Position numbers and translations under genes: made by a program. A model generated the notes under the pieces. It was given only the letters and a program-made list of their open reading frames with translations, made no database searches and was not told the origin of the DNA. A stretch of DNA of 64,000 nt from Terriglobales bacterium (GTDB taxonomy: Bacteria > Acidobacteriota > Terriglobia > Terriglobales > Acidobacteriaceae), in contig DATHMF010000034.1 of the NCBI GenBank assembly GCA_035487355.1, forward strand, positions 1 to 64,000, written 5' to 3'. Of this stretch, positions 8,558 to 17,989 are shown piece by piece. The first letter of the stretch is position 1; each line of letters begins with the position of its first letter.

Positions 8558-10864
8558 TTACGGGCATCCTGGCGGATGTCCGGCGGAGTGGTCGCTGCTG
8601 TCGTTCAACGATTTCAGGATCTCATCCGGGTCGCTGGCCATATCGTGCGCCAGGCGGGCTAGGGCGACCGTGACGATATCGCAGTGATGCAGTTTGTGGG
8701 GGTCAATCCCCTTGTCGCGAGTCGCCCACAGCCACATGCGATGCACCAGGGCCACGTCTTCGGACTTCATGTCGGGCAGGTGCGGTCCCAGGCGGAAGGT
8801 TTCCACTTCCTGATCGGGTTTGACGACCTGGAAGATCACCTGGCGCTTGGGTTCGGGCATGGCCTCCCAGGCGCGGCCTAGATTGAAGGCCTGCTGCTGG
8901 GCGGTCATCTTGGTGGAGAGGCCGGCAACAATCGTGGAAGATTCCAGCGAGTTTGCCGTCTGCACGATTGCCGACCATACATCGCGGGCCGGGACCACGA
9001 CCAGAGAAATGGTTTTGCCGAAACTTTCAGCGATGGAAACCGCGCGGGTAAACAAGGTCTGCTCGTAGTCGCTGAAAATCTGGTCCATGGAGAGGTCATA
9101 TTCCGCGCTTCCGGGTCCAGTAAGGCGGGCCGCCAGCACCACCACGTCGGTCCCCTTGGTATCAACCTGTGAGAGCACCCAGCGGAGCTGGTCGAGCGTG
9201 TTGTAATCGCGCACCGTCACCAGAATGTTGCCGGGGCGCACATCGGCGGTTTCGCGTTCGACGGTTTCGTGGTGCAGGAGCTGGAAGTGCTCCTTCATCT
9301 TCTTTTCAACGTTGGCGAACTTGCGTTTGTTAACGCGCTCGGAAAAAGCAAACAGGATGAAGAAGGCGAAGGTGAACGCAACGCCGGCCTTGGTAGCAAC
9401 GGACTTGGTAAACAGATTGACGATGGCCACGGTCAGCAGCACCATGTGCACGGAAGCCAGGCCGATAGGGATTTCAACCCCGCGAATGGTGATGTTGGGT
9501 GGCACCTTCCATCCGCGTTCACCCTTGTATTTGAAGCGCAGCACCAGCATGGCCAGGCTGTTAAAGACGAAGCTCCAGATAACGCCAAAGGCATAGGCTT
9601 CGCCCAGCACATAGACGTCGCCGCGGCTGATCAGAATGGTGAGCAGTTGCATGCCTACGACCATGTTGATCACGCGGTGGCTGGTGCCGTACTTGTGATG
9701 CGGCTTGCGGAACCAATCGGTAAGGACGCCGTCTTCGGAAACGCGGTTTAACACGCCGTTCGAGCCCACGATGGCAGTGTTGATGGCCCCCGCCAGCATC
9801 AGAAAGCCCACGACCACTACAAAAGCACGGAAGAGGAGCTTGATGGTCTGCGGACCGGTGAAGTACATCACCATGACGCCCAGCACGTTGTTAATAGCTT
9901 CAGGCCGGGCGCGCACCTCATCGGGAACCAGCATGACGGCAAACATGGAAGAAAGACCGGTGAACAACAAGCTGTAAATAGCGATGGTCAGCGCAGTCTT
10001 CTTCAGGTTCTTGAGCTTGGGATGGCCAATTTCCCGATAGACCTGGGCCAATGATTCCTCGCCGCTCATGGCCAGCACGGAGTGGCCAAAAGCCATCATG
10101 ATTCCAAAGATCCCAAAGAGTCGCGGTATGTTGGCGCTGATGAACCCCAGCGATTCGGGAGTAAAGTGAAGATTGCCGGGCGTGGGCCATGGCGGCAACG
10201 GCCGGGGATTACGCAACAGCGAGAAGATCGCCCAAGCCAGCAGTATGACCACCATCACGGTGGTGATTTTCATCACCTTCAGGGCCTTGTCGCTGGATTC
10301 CTCAATGCCCTTGATGTTTTCCCACCAAAAATACAGGGTCACCAGGATCGCAACGATAACCGACGTAAAGTTTTCGTTGACATGGGGCGGCCCGTTGAAT
10401 AAATGATGAATCGCACGTGGAACCAATCCGTGGATATCGAGCGCTATAAAGGTCTCATTCAGCAAGCCCGAGATGTACTGCCCCGCGGAAACACCCGAGA
10501 TGGGGCCGGTCAGGATATAGTCGAACATCAAGGCGGCAACGCCGACCTTGGCCAGGGTCCCGCCCAGGGCTTCTTTCACGATGCGGTAGACGCCGCCGCG
10601 CACGAACATGGAGCAGCTCTCCACGTAGACCGCGCGCACCGCAAAAGAGAACAACATCACACCCAAAATGAACCAGGGTGCAGCCTTGCCTATCGCCTGC
10701 TCGGCGGTAGCACCGGCATAAAAGGCAGAAGAGCCCAGGTCGTTGAGCACGATAGCTGCTGCCCGCCACCAACTGATGAAGGTCAGCATCACTGAGCTGG
10801 CGACCACAATCCGAACTCGGTTGGAACTTAAAATGGGCTGGGTTGTGGCAGTGGTAGACGACAT
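8558..10864 (-). CDS. APC-superfamily permease with C-terminal USP-like domain
   Basis: A 768-residue membrane transporter. Residues about 15-510 carry roughly twelve hydrophobic segments in the amino acid-polyamine-cation pattern, with GGVYRIVKEALGG and DYILTGPISGVSAG matching conserved helix 2-3 regions of APC transporters, including the KimA potassium importers. The soluble C-terminus (about 540-700: 'GNILVTVRDYNTLDQLRWVLSQ', 'TDVVVLAARL', 'VVPARDVWSAIVQTANSLESSTIVAGLS') resembles a universal-stress (UspA) fold, often a nucleotide-sensing domain. Amino acid or K+ transport cannot be separated by eye. Transcribed alone, from a leader rich in nested inverted repeats (10881-10945). Confidence 0.8.
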   Translation of the reverse strand: MSSTTATTQPILSSNRVRIVVASSVMLTFISWWRAAAIVLNDLGSSAFYAGATAEQAIGKAAPWFILGVMLFSFAVRAVYVESCSMFVRGGVYRIVKEALGGTLAKVGVAALMFDYILTGPISGVSAGQYISGLLNETFIALDIHGLVPRAIHHLFNGPPHVNENFTSVIVAILVTLYFWWENIKGIEESSDKALKVMKITTVMVVILLAWAIFSLLRNPRPLPPWPTPGNLHFTPESLGFISANIPRLFGIFGIMMAFGHSVLAMSGEESLAQVYREIGHPKLKNLKKTALTIAIYSLLFTGLSSMFAVMLVPDEVRARPEAINNVLGVMVMYFTGPQTIKLLFRAFVVVVGFLMLAGAINTAIVGSNGVLNRVSEDGVLTDWFRKPHHKYGTSHRVINMVVGMQLLTILISRGDVYVLGEAYAFGVIWSFVFNSLAMLVLRFKYKGERGWKVPPNITIRGVEIPIGLASVHMVLLTVAIVNLFTKSVATKAGVAFTFAFFILFAFSERVNKRKFANVEKKMKEHFQLLHHETVERETADVRPGNILVTVRDYNTLDQLRWVLSQVDTKGTDVVVLAARLTGPGSAEYDLSMDQIFSDYEQTLFTRAVSIAESFGKTISLVVVPARDVWSAIVQTANSLESSTIVAGLSTKMTAQQQAFNLGRAWEAMPEPKRQVIFQVVKPDQEVETFRLGPHLPDMKSEDVALVHRMWLWATRDKGIDPHKLHHCDIVTVALARLAHDMASDPDEILKSLNDSSDHSAGHPPGCP

Positions 10865-10880
10865 TGGAAGGGATTCGGCT

Positions 10881-10945
10881 CTGCTATCTCAAGACCACTT
10901 TTTTAAGTGGCGAATTTATAAACAATTTATAAAGGCAGATAGCAG
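10881..10945 (-). promoter_or_regulatory. Nested inverted repeats in the leader of the APC permease gene
   Basis: Arms CTGCTATCT (10881-10889) and AGATAGCAG (10937-10945) are perfectly complementary and enclose a second hairpin CCACTT-tttt-AAGTGG (10895-10910) and an AT-rich TTATAA repeat. On the minus strand this would lie 17-81 nt upstream of the start codon. It could be a folded leader, an operator, or a terminator of antisense transcripts. It matches no riboswitch class that I can recall. Confidence 0.4.
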
Positions 10946-10989
10946 TGTACAGCCACTTCTCCATCAGGGCAAACCCGCATGGCATATGT

Positions 10990-11014
10990 AATATTTATAG
11001 GCCGTATAAATATT
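10990..11014. repeat. Perfect AT-rich inverted repeat
   Basis: AATATTTATA (10990-10999), loop GGCCG, TATAAATATT (11005-11014). It lies four bases beyond the stop codon of the small gene at 11018, so on the minus strand it is placed as a transcription terminator or RNA 3' stem, though no U-run follows. Confidence 0.45.
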
Positions 11015-11017
11015 TCT

Positions 11018-11158
11018 TTAGTCAGCGACGGGCTCATCCGGCTCAAGGGCTGTTTCGATGTCTTCCACACCGCTCAACAGAATCACCACCGCGGAGCCGA
11101 GTAAACCGATCACGAATAAAGCTTCAAGAATCTTGATTACAATCGCCATGATTTGCAT
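11018..11158 (-). CDS. Small single-span membrane protein (46 aa)
   Basis: MQIMAIVIKILEALFVIGLL then GSAVVILLSGVEDIETALEP and an acidic end. One transmembrane helix (about residues 5-30) followed by a short acidic tail. I prefer the ATG at 11158 over the longer 61-residue reading because what precedes it looks non-coding; the ATG at 11149 is also possible. Short proteins of this shape occur widely in Acidobacteriota as unnamed conserved proteins. Function unknown. It is oriented like the gene at 11451-12590 but 290 bp away. Confidence 0.55.
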   Translation of the reverse strand: MQIMAIVIKILEALFVIGLLGSAVVILLSGVEDIETALEPDEPVAD

Positions 11159-11450
11159 GATTTGCCTGTAATTATTGTACCGGAATTCCAGCAGAAGAAA
11201 CATGGGGGCCTGGAAAGATGTCTGGCAGGGTTAGAGGGGCGGAAAGGCCGAGAGGAGTTATTAGGGGGAAAATTACCCGTTCCCTTTATTTTCGTCCAAT
11301 TCTATCTGCTTCGATCTGTTAAGAGGGCCCTCTACAGTGCGGCGGAATTGCTGCGTAATAGTATCCAAAATCCCTGTATTGCCGCTGGATATCTCCAACA
11401 AATCAGAGACGCTTGTACCATTTAACAACTGCGTCATAACACACTCCCTA

Positions 11451-12590
11451 TCAATTCAATAGTACACCAAGCAAAGCACAAAAGGGCTGCAAAAGCTTTG
11501 CGATTTCATCGGGAGCATCCTGGAAAACATGTTCCTCGCTTGATTCCACATTGATAATACCGCGCGGGCCTTCCGGGCCTGGGACAATGAGTGAAGCAAA
11601 GCTGCGAAAGTTCTTCTTATGACTGAAATAATCCTGCATACTTTTCCGAATTTGTTTGGGCAGTTTATCGGCAAAATCGAGCTTGGCCGTCTGAACCACT
11701 AAATCAGTCTTTCGCAAGAAGGCCTCCGGCGCCCCGGGCAGGGTCCAATCTGCCCAGTCAGGATCGAGTACGGGGTCCTCAACTGGCAAAACGAAGTGTT
11801 CTTGACCCTCGGGATAAGCATACTCTTTTAACAATAAGAGATGCCCATACTCATGACCCTCTCTGCCAAACATCACGCCCTTCTTTTGTTCCAAGGTGGC
11901 TTTCTTCCAAGGAACCGCCAGCATGTAATTCGCATTGATTGCGGGCTTGGGATTGGCTGTGGAATTTGCCTTAACCACCAGGCAAATGTGCTCTAAGAGG
12001 CGTTGTGCAACTAATTTCTGAATCTCGCCTGGCCGGCCCTGTTGAATGTAGTGGTCTACTGCGAGAATTACCGCGGCCAAGGAATGTGCCACCTCGGCAG
12101 AGAAGTTGCGCAACTGTACCAGTTTGTCATCGTGTTTGCGTTCCAGGCCCGCTCTGAATTCTTCTTCATAATAGAGATGCCCGTAGCGCAAATAGTTTCC
12201 GACCGGGTGAAATGGTTCAGAAGGATAATCCTGCGGGCGCCGGGTTCTGATCTGACGGCAATGGAAATAGATTTGCGACGCGGATATAGCCAGCACGACC
12301 GCCCATGCGCCGACAAAAAACACACAATAAAAAAAGAGCAGTCGAGGCTTGTCTATCTGGTCTACGCTCAGCAATCGTTTTAAATCGCCAATAAATGTGA
12401 TAATAAAAACGGCGAAAGCCCATTTGAAACTTCGTACTCTTGGGTCCTTTCCCAGTTCGGCCACCTTCCGGGAAGCTCGCCATGAGAGACCAAATACAAG
12501 CCCCAAAACCAACCCTATCAGCGCAACAATGACCTCAATGTAGCTGTCAGGTAGCCACCTGGAAATTATCACAACAGATAAAGTCATCAC
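11451..12590 (-). CDS. Membrane-anchored protein with GAF-like C-terminus
   Basis: A 379-residue protein with a hydrophobic N-terminal third: TM segments at about 3-33, 58-72 and 84-108. A soluble region follows, with the helix 'DDKLVQLRNFSAEVAHSLAAVILAVDHYI'. The end (about 325-379, 'NFRSFASLIVPGPEGPRGIINVESSEEHVF...IAKLLQPFCALLGVLL') has the shape of the final strands and helix of a GAF domain. This suggests a signal-sensing protein at the inner membrane. No kinase, cyclase or HTH domain is attached, so its output is unclear. Confidence 0.55.
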   Translation of the reverse strand: MMTLSVVIISRWLPDSYIEVIVALIGLVLGLVFGLSWRASRKVAELGKDPRVRSFKWAFAVFIITFIGDLKRLLSVDQIDKPRLLFFYCVFFVGAWAVVLAISASQIYFHCRQIRTRRPQDYPSEPFHPVGNYLRYGHLYYEEEFRAGLERKHDDKLVQLRNFSAEVAHSLAAVILAVDHYIQQGRPGEIQKLVAQRLLEHICLVVKANSTANPKPAINANYMLAVPWKKATLEQKKGVMFGREGHEYGHLLLLKEYAYPEGQEHFVLPVEDPVLDPDWADWTLPGAPEAFLRKTDLVVQTAKLDFADKLPKQIRKSMQDYFSHKKNFRSFASLIVPGPEGPRGIINVESSEEHVFQDAPDEIAKLLQPFCALLGVLLN

Positions 12591-12817
12591 TGTTCCGTTG
12601 AATCGAAATTACCGTTTTGAGTTCGAAGACGGGATGCATTCTACACCAACCTCATTTCCTGGGGTCACCCGACCCAGTGTTTTCAAAGATGTTTTAAACT
12701 CATTACGTGCGCACCCTGACTCTTCGGCAGTGGTTGAAGTAGGAAGGAGTATGATAGGTGCGTTGATACTCCCCTAAGCCCTTCCCCCAAAACCTCGCCT
12801 CAGTTTTTAAGTTTTTA

Positions 12818-13450
12818 ATGCCGAACTTTTCACGGATCACGAGCTTCTTGCGACGGCGTTGGGTGCGCGCAATCGCGATTACGGCAGTATGCATTCTCAC
12901 GTTTGCAGCGATCAGTGCCGCTGGCGAGTGCCTGTTTTATCTGAATGGCAACAAGACGATCCTTCTGATGGAGTTAACGATCTGGACCTGGTTATTGCTG
13001 CTTTTCGTGTTCGTTGCGCGAAGGTGGAGCAGCCGCATCCTTCTTGTCATAGCCGCGCTCAGCGTTCTGGTGATAGCACCAGGTTGCATCCTGACGCTGG
13101 GCCCTGTTGTCCGCGTCGGCTTGTACCTTCACATGACTGCGCGAACAGTTCACGCCAGCGTAGTGGGTTCGCGCGCTGTCTACCCAACGGAAATGCCTCC
13201 CTCAGCAATGCCACTCAGGCCGTTGGTAGAGCGGCAATATGAGTTTCACTACGCTGTTTTTGGTGATCCCGGAAACGGTGCGAACAGCCATTTCCGCATT
13301 GAGGCTGTCCGGCGGCATTGTCTTTGTCGCGCACTGACTAACCTGACTATTTTTGACGACGGAACGATCTATTCGACAGATGAGAACAGGGCCGCGAAAG
13401 CGTCGGATGGAATCTTCTACAAACCGCCTAAGGACGCTGAATTCCCTTAA
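12818..13450 (+). CDS. Hypothetical membrane protein
   Basis: A 210-residue protein with a basic start (FLRRRWVRAIAITAV) and three hydrophobic segments at about 17-36, 45-65 and 70-98. A soluble C-terminal domain of about 110 residues follows, with CLC and strand patterns 'YEFHYAVFGDPGN' and 'TIFDDGTIYSTDENRAAK'. The family is not recognised. The soluble part ends in KPPKDAEFP. It stands alone between a minus-strand gene and lnt. A purely spurious frame is unlikely given the coherent membrane topology. Confidence 0.55.
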   Translation: MPNFSRITSFLRRRWVRAIAITAVCILTFAAISAAGECLFYLNGNKTILLMELTIWTWLLLLFVFVARRWSSRILLVIAALSVLVIAPGCILTLGPVVRVGLYLHMTARTVHASVVGSRAVYPTEMPPSAMPLRPLVERQYEFHYAVFGDPGNGANSHFRIEAVRRHCLCRALTNLTIFDDGTIYSTDENRAAKASDGIFYKPPKDAEFP

Positions 13451-13719
13451 CTGCTCCGCGTAGTCGTCGATAAGTCGCCGTATGGCAAGTTAGGCCCCCA
13501 GAGCGAAGAGACGGCGCAAGCTCGAACCCCTGCCTCAACAGGCACCAACCTAGTCAATTAGGTTATTTGTGGGTAATTGAAAGAGTCACCGCACGCTTAC
13601 TGTGTTTCTGAGAGGGCCGCAATCTTCTGTGCATCGGCGTCGGCGACTTCAAGGCCGATGAGGTCTCCAAAGTTGTACTCTCGCCGGTCGTTGTTAGCGA
13701 TCCTTGTTAAACTCAGATC

Positions 13720-15327
13720 GTGCGTACGCTTACCCTTCGGCAGTGGCTGCTGGCCATAACCTCAGGCATTCTGCAGGTGCTGATTTTTCCTTCGCCCTCG
13801 TTTTATGTCCTCTCCTGGATAGCTCTGGCCCCGCTGCTGCTCGCCATCCTGCTGCCCCGTTCCGGCAGCAACCGTGCCAGTGGAGTGATGCTGGATGGCC
13901 AGGGCCGCGACTTGACCACAGCCACACCCTGGCAGGGGTTCCTGCTGGGTTATGTCAGCGGCTTTGTGTGGTATGCCGGCAGTTGTTTCTGGATTTACAA
14001 CGTGATGCATAACTACGGCGGGCTTGATGGACCGGTCGCCGTTGGTGTGCTGATTCTTTTCTGCCTGTTTTATGGGTTTTACCATGCGCTCTTCGGCTGG
14101 CTGCTGGCCAGAGTAGCACGACCCAACATCGGTGGGCATGGACGCCGCAATGCTTTGTTGCTCACTCCGTTCTTATGGGTCGGGCTGGAGTTGGCCCGCA
14201 CCTGGGTGCTGAAAGGGTTCCCCTGGAACCTGCTGGGTACCGCCCAGGTGGATAACTTTCCACTCACCCGCATCGCAACAGTTATAGGCGTTTACGGAAT
14301 CTCGTTCCTGATCGCTTTAGTCAACGCTGGAATCGTCGCGGCCTATCTTGCGCCAGCGCGGCAGCGGCGGCAACTGTTGCCGATTGCCATCGCCGTGGCC
14401 GTGATGTTGCAACTGGGCGTGCTGGTCTCCCCTGGCTCCGTGCCTGCGGACCATCATGCCGTGCTGGTGCAATCGAACGTCGCCCTGGATGAATCATGGA
14501 CCATGGAATCGTTCAACCAACTTTTGACTGAACTCAAACAGTTGAGCGCCATACCCGCAGATTCAAGTGGGGAAAAGACCAAGTTGATTGTCTGGCCGGA
14601 GTCTCCTGCTCCTTTCTTTGACAACGACGATAGCTTTCGCATCTCGCTCAGTTCGCTGGCCCGTGCACAAAATGCCTATGTGTTGGCCGGAGATGTGGGA
14701 GTCGTTCCGGGCATAGACTCGGCAACACCTGAGGTCACCAACCGCGCCGTTGTGATAGGCCCGAGTGGTGCGCTGGTTGGCCACTATGACAAGATCCATC
14801 TGGTCCCGTTTGGGGAATACGTTCCTTATAAATCTTTCTTCTTCTTCGCGAAACACCTGACGCGCGAGGTGGGGGAATTCCGCCCAGGAACGATACGCAC
14901 CGTGTTCAATGCAGGCGACCAACGCTTCAGCGTTTTTATCTGCTATGAATCCATCTTCCCGGATGAAGTCCGCGAATTCGCGGCGAACGGCGCAGAGGTG
15001 TTCATCAACATCTCCAATGACGGCTGGTATGGAAACTACAGCGCTCCCGGCCAGCACTTGAATCAGGCGCGGATGCGGGCCATCGAAAACAATCGTTGGA
15101 TCCTGCGTGATACCAACACCGGCACCACTGCCAGCATTGATCCTTACGGGCGGGTTGTGGCGCGGGCTCCCCGCAACCAGCGCACCCGCCTGGTGGCACC
15201 ATATGGTGTTATCTCCGCGCAAACCTTCTACACCCGTCATGGTGATTGGTTTGCATGGATGTGTGCGATAATTTCGTTATTGGGAATTTTTGTGGCCTTC
15301 GGAATGCGCATGGGCGTTCCACGCTGA
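13720..15327 (+). CDS. lnt: Apolipoprotein N-acyltransferase
   Basis: Transfers the third acyl chain from a phospholipid to the N-terminal Cys of lipoproteins at the inner membrane. 535 residues, the usual length, with a GTG start at 13720. The first ~240 residues carry about six to eight membrane spans, and the nitrilase-like periplasmic domain follows. The triad is intact: Glu294 (VWPES), Lys358 (YDKIHLVPFGEYVP) and Cys408 (FICYESIFP), with spacing close to E267/K335/C387 of E. coli Lnt. The last hydrophobic helix closes the protein. prfB follows by about 100 bp including a repeat. Lipoproteins in the window (776, 24947, 39719) would be clients. Confidence 0.95.
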   Translation: MRTLTLRQWLLAITSGILQVLIFPSPSFYVLSWIALAPLLLAILLPRSGSNRASGVMLDGQGRDLTTATPWQGFLLGYVSGFVWYAGSCFWIYNVMHNYGGLDGPVAVGVLILFCLFYGFYHALFGWLLARVARPNIGGHGRRNALLLTPFLWVGLELARTWVLKGFPWNLLGTAQVDNFPLTRIATVIGVYGISFLIALVNAGIVAAYLAPARQRRQLLPIAIAVAVMLQLGVLVSPGSVPADHHAVLVQSNVALDESWTMESFNQLLTELKQLSAIPADSSGEKTKLIVWPESPAPFFDNDDSFRISLSSLARAQNAYVLAGDVGVVPGIDSATPEVTNRAVVIGPSGALVGHYDKIHLVPFGEYVPYKSFFFFAKHLTREVGEFRPGTIRTVFNAGDQRFSVFICYESIFPDEVREFAANGAEVFINISNDGWYGNYSAPGQHLNQARMRAIENNRWILRDTNTGTTASIDPYGRVVARAPRNQRTRLVAPYGVISAQTFYTRHGDWFAWMCAIISLLGIFVAFGMRMGVPR

Positions 15328-15349
15328 CGCATTTCCCGAAGCTGGAACC

Positions 15350-15404
15350 CAGGTCCCTCGACTCCGCCGCGTGACGCGGCTGCGCTCGGGATGACAAAGT
15401 TAAG
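15350..15404. repeat. Dispersed intergenic repeat, second copy of the 1948 family
   Basis: AGGTCCCTCGACTCCGCCGC, then GTGACGCGGCTGCGC and GGGATGACAAA repeats the pattern at 1948-1988. It sits between lnt and prfB, 25 bp before the prfB start, and can form a GC-rich stem (GCCGCG/CGCGGC). Confidence 0.5.
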
Positions 15405-15428
15405 GATTGAATTGGAGGAAGTAAAAAC

Positions 15429-16530
15429 GTGGTAGAAGAACTAGAACGCGAATACGCGCCGGTGCGCGACAAAGTCCGCGACCTACAGGAGTATCTTTGA
15501 CGCTCCTCGACTCCGCCAGCAACTGCAGGAGATAGAAAAGAAAGCTTCAGACCCCAACCTGTGGTCGAACCCCGAACAATCACAGCAGGTCATGCGCGAG
15601 CGCAAGCGCCTGGAAGGCGCCATTGCGACCTACGATGATCTCTCCCGCCGCAAGGGAGATGTGGACGCTTACCTGGAACTCGCCCATGAGGGCGAAGATG
15701 TAAGCGGCGATATCCGCCGCGAACTCGATTCCCTGCGCGACCTGGTGGAAAAAGTTGAGACTGAGACGCTGCTCTCAGGCGGAAGCGACCAGAACAACGC
15801 CATCGTGACCATTCACCCCGGCGCCGGCGGCACCGAATCGCAGGACTGGGCCGAGATGCTGTTGCGCATGTACCTGCGCTGGGCCGAACGCCAGGGCTTT
15901 GAAGCGGAGCTGAACGATTATCAACCGGCGGAAGAAGCCGGACTCAAATCCGCGACCTTTACCGTCAACGGCCAGTACGCTTACGGGCTGCTGACCAGCG
16001 AAATTGGCGTGCACCGGCTGGTGCGCATCTCTCCTTTCGATCAGGCCAAGCGGCGGCATACATCCTTTGCCAGCGTCTTTGTGAGTCCGGAAATTGACGA
16101 TTCGATCCAGATCGACATCAAGCCCGACGACATCCGGACTGACACTTACCGCTCCGGCGGGCGCGGCGGCCAGCACGTCAACACTACGGATTCTGCCGTG
16201 CGCATCACCCACATCCCCACCGGCCTGGTTGCCAGTTGCCAGAATGAGCGCTCCCAGCACAAGAACCGGGAGCGCGCCATGAAGATGCTGCGCTCAAAGC
16301 TGTACGAATTCGAGATGGAAAAGAAGCGGGCCGCAACCAAGAAGATCGAAGACGCTAAGCTGGATATTGATTTCGGATCGCAGATTCGCTCTTACGTCCT
16401 GCATCCTTACCGTATGGTCAAGGACCATCGCACGAAAGTAGAGGTAGGAGACGTGGACCGGGTGCTGGATGGCGATTTGAGGCCGTTTATCCGGGGGTAC
16501 CTGCTGGCGAAGCGCAAACCAAAAGGCTAG
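15429..16530 (+). CDS. prfB: Peptide chain release factor 2, with programmed +1 frameshift
   Basis: Terminates translation at UGA and UAA. The gene starts at GTG 15429 behind a strong GGAGG (15413-15417). After 23 codons the zero frame meets TGA at 15498-15500 in the sequence TAT CTT TGA C, preceded by an internal AGGAG. This is the classical autoregulatory site where ribosomes shift +1 when RF2 is scarce. Translation then continues as DAPRLRQQLQEIEKK and through 16530, giving about 366 residues. The SPF stop-codon reader (VRISPFDQ) and the GGQ catalytic loop (GGRGGQHVN) are intact. Starting at the internal ATG 15592 would lose the real N-terminus. Confidence 0.96.
15486..15501 (+). promoter_or_regulatory. 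prfB +1 recoding site
   Basis: Internal Shine-Dalgarno-like AGGAG (15487-15491), then TAT CTT TGA C. The P-site CTT tRNA slips onto TTT and the UGA is bypassed, so decoding resumes at GAC (15499). The short distance between AGGAG and CTT matches the spacing required in the known prfB mechanism. Confidence 0.93.
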
Positions 16531-16661
16531 TATTTGGGCAGGTCTGCGGTCGGACAAAAGTAACTTGTGGTTTGAATAAAGACAACTTACGATTCTGAAA
16601 TCTCCCCTTATAGTAGTATCATTCGCTTAAATCACTTAGGTTTGGCACGAGGATTCTCTTC

Positions 16662-17987
16662 ATGCCCAAAATGATTGATCTCATCCGGCAGTCAGCCGTG
16701 CCCGCCAGCGTGATGCGTTCCGCGGCCCGGGGCGCGCTTTCGTTGCCGACCGGGGAAATGATTGAGATCCTCGTCTATCTGACCAGTAATCCCGTATTTG
16801 CCGAGCAGGCCAAAATGACGCTCGCCGGATGGGATGAACCTTCGTCTATCGCAACCGCCTCCGACCCTACGACGCCTTGGGAGGTACTGAGCTACCTGAT
16901 TTCACCGGAGAACCTGCGCCCTAAACTACTGCCCGCGCTGCTGGAGAACTCCAGTATCCGCGAGTCGGTGTTCATTGAGATGGCGCCGAAGGCCTCCCGT
17001 GAAATTATGGAAATCATGCTGCGCAGCCAGCGCGTCAAGCGTTCCGCCCACATTCTGCACGCGCTGCTTCCCAATCCTAATCTCAAAGAGACAGAAACAC
17101 AGCAGTTGTACCAGACGCTGCGCTCTCTTGGAGAGGAGACCACCAAAATCATGGCTTACCAGGAGGCTGGTGCAGAGGAGAAGACCCAGTACGAAATTGA
17201 ACATGCTGATGAAATTGCCGCCGCCGAAGCGGAAAATTCGCCCTTTGAGATTTATGGCCAAGACGATGAGCTGGAAGACCTTGAACACCTGGAAGCATTG
17301 ACTCCCGCCGATGAGGTGGTGGCTGAAGCAAAAGCGGCAGGTGGGGCAGCAGCCGGTCCAGCAGAGTTTGAAATTGTGGCGGAAACCACTCCGGCAGGAG
17401 CCTCTGCTCAGCAGGACAGCATAGAAACGGTTGCTCTTGCGGATCCCGCGACGGCGCAAGCCGGCGAGGGCGAAAACCTCTCCCCAGCGGCTGGCGGGGA
17501 AGAAGAAAGCGATCTTGTCCGGCTGACGAGGATTCGCGATGCACAGAACAAATCGCGGGAGCGCCTGACCAGCTTTCAAAAGATCGCGCGCATGGGGGTT
17601 CGCGAGCGCATCCAACTGGCGGTGAAGGGAACCAAGGAAGAGCGTTTCATCTTGATCCGCGACGGGGCCAGACTGGTTTCCTCGGCGGTATTGAACTCTC
17701 CCAAGCTTAGCGAACCCGAGGTCGAGCAGTTCGCTAACATGAAAAATGTATCGGACACGGTTTTACGGGAAATCTCACGCAGCCACAAGTTCATGAAGAA
17801 CTACAACGTGATTCGTAACCTGGTCAACAATCCACGCAGCCCACTTGACCTCTCCCTGGCGCTGGTCAATCATCTGACGGTCGGAGACCTGAAGAGCCTT
17901 TCCTCCAACAAAAACGTGGCGGACACCTTGCGTAAGCTGGCGATGAAAAGATTTAAAGACAAAACTGAAGTCAAGAGAGGCGGCTAG
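16662..17987 (+). CDS. Conserved hypothetical helical protein
   Basis: A 441-residue soluble protein with no signal peptide. The N-terminal ~160 residues are all helical, with paired segments (EMIEILVYLTSNPVFAEQ, EVLSYLISPENLRPK, EIMEIMLRSQRVKRS) resembling HEAT-like or 'leucine-rich repeat variant' solenoids. An acidic Glu/Ala/Pro linker occupies about 165-285. A second helical block (about 295-435) repeats the pattern 'NSPKLSEPEVEQFANMKNVS', 'NNPRSPLDLSLALVNHLT', 'SNKNVADTLRKLAMKRF'. No enzymatic motif. It probably shares a transcript with the CoA-binding protein, whose GTG follows its stop by two bases. A scaffold role is plausible but unproven. Confidence 0.7.
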   Translation: MPKMIDLIRQSAVPASVMRSAARGALSLPTGEMIEILVYLTSNPVFAEQAKMTLAGWDEPSSIATASDPTTPWEVLSYLISPENLRPKLLPALLENSSIRESVFIEMAPKASREIMEIMLRSQRVKRSAHILHALLPNPNLKETETQQLYQTLRSLGEETTKIMAYQEAGAEEKTQYEIEHADEIAAAEAENSPFEIYGQDDELEDLEHLEALTPADEVVAEAKAAGGAAAGPAEFEIVAETTPAGASAQQDSIETVALADPATAQAGEGENLSPAAGGEEESDLVRLTRIRDAQNKSRERLTSFQKIARMGVRERIQLAVKGTKEERFILIRDGARLVSSAVLNSPKLSEPEVEQFANMKNVSDTVLREISRSHKFMKNYNVIRNLVNNPRSPLDLSLALVNHLTVGDLKSLSSNKNVADTLRKLAMKRFKDKTEVKRGG

Positions 17988-17989
17988 CA

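Noticed and set aside
13584..13740. Minus-strand peptide-like frame (YNFGDLIGLEVADADAQKIAAL) upstream of lnt
   Set aside because: Looks protein-like but has no start codon and runs into the antisense of lnt; at most a gene fossil.
16640..16662. Sigma-54-like TGGCACGAGGATTCT before the gene at 16662
   Set aside because: It is so close to the ATG that transcription would start at or after the start codon, and the GC of the -12 box is missing.
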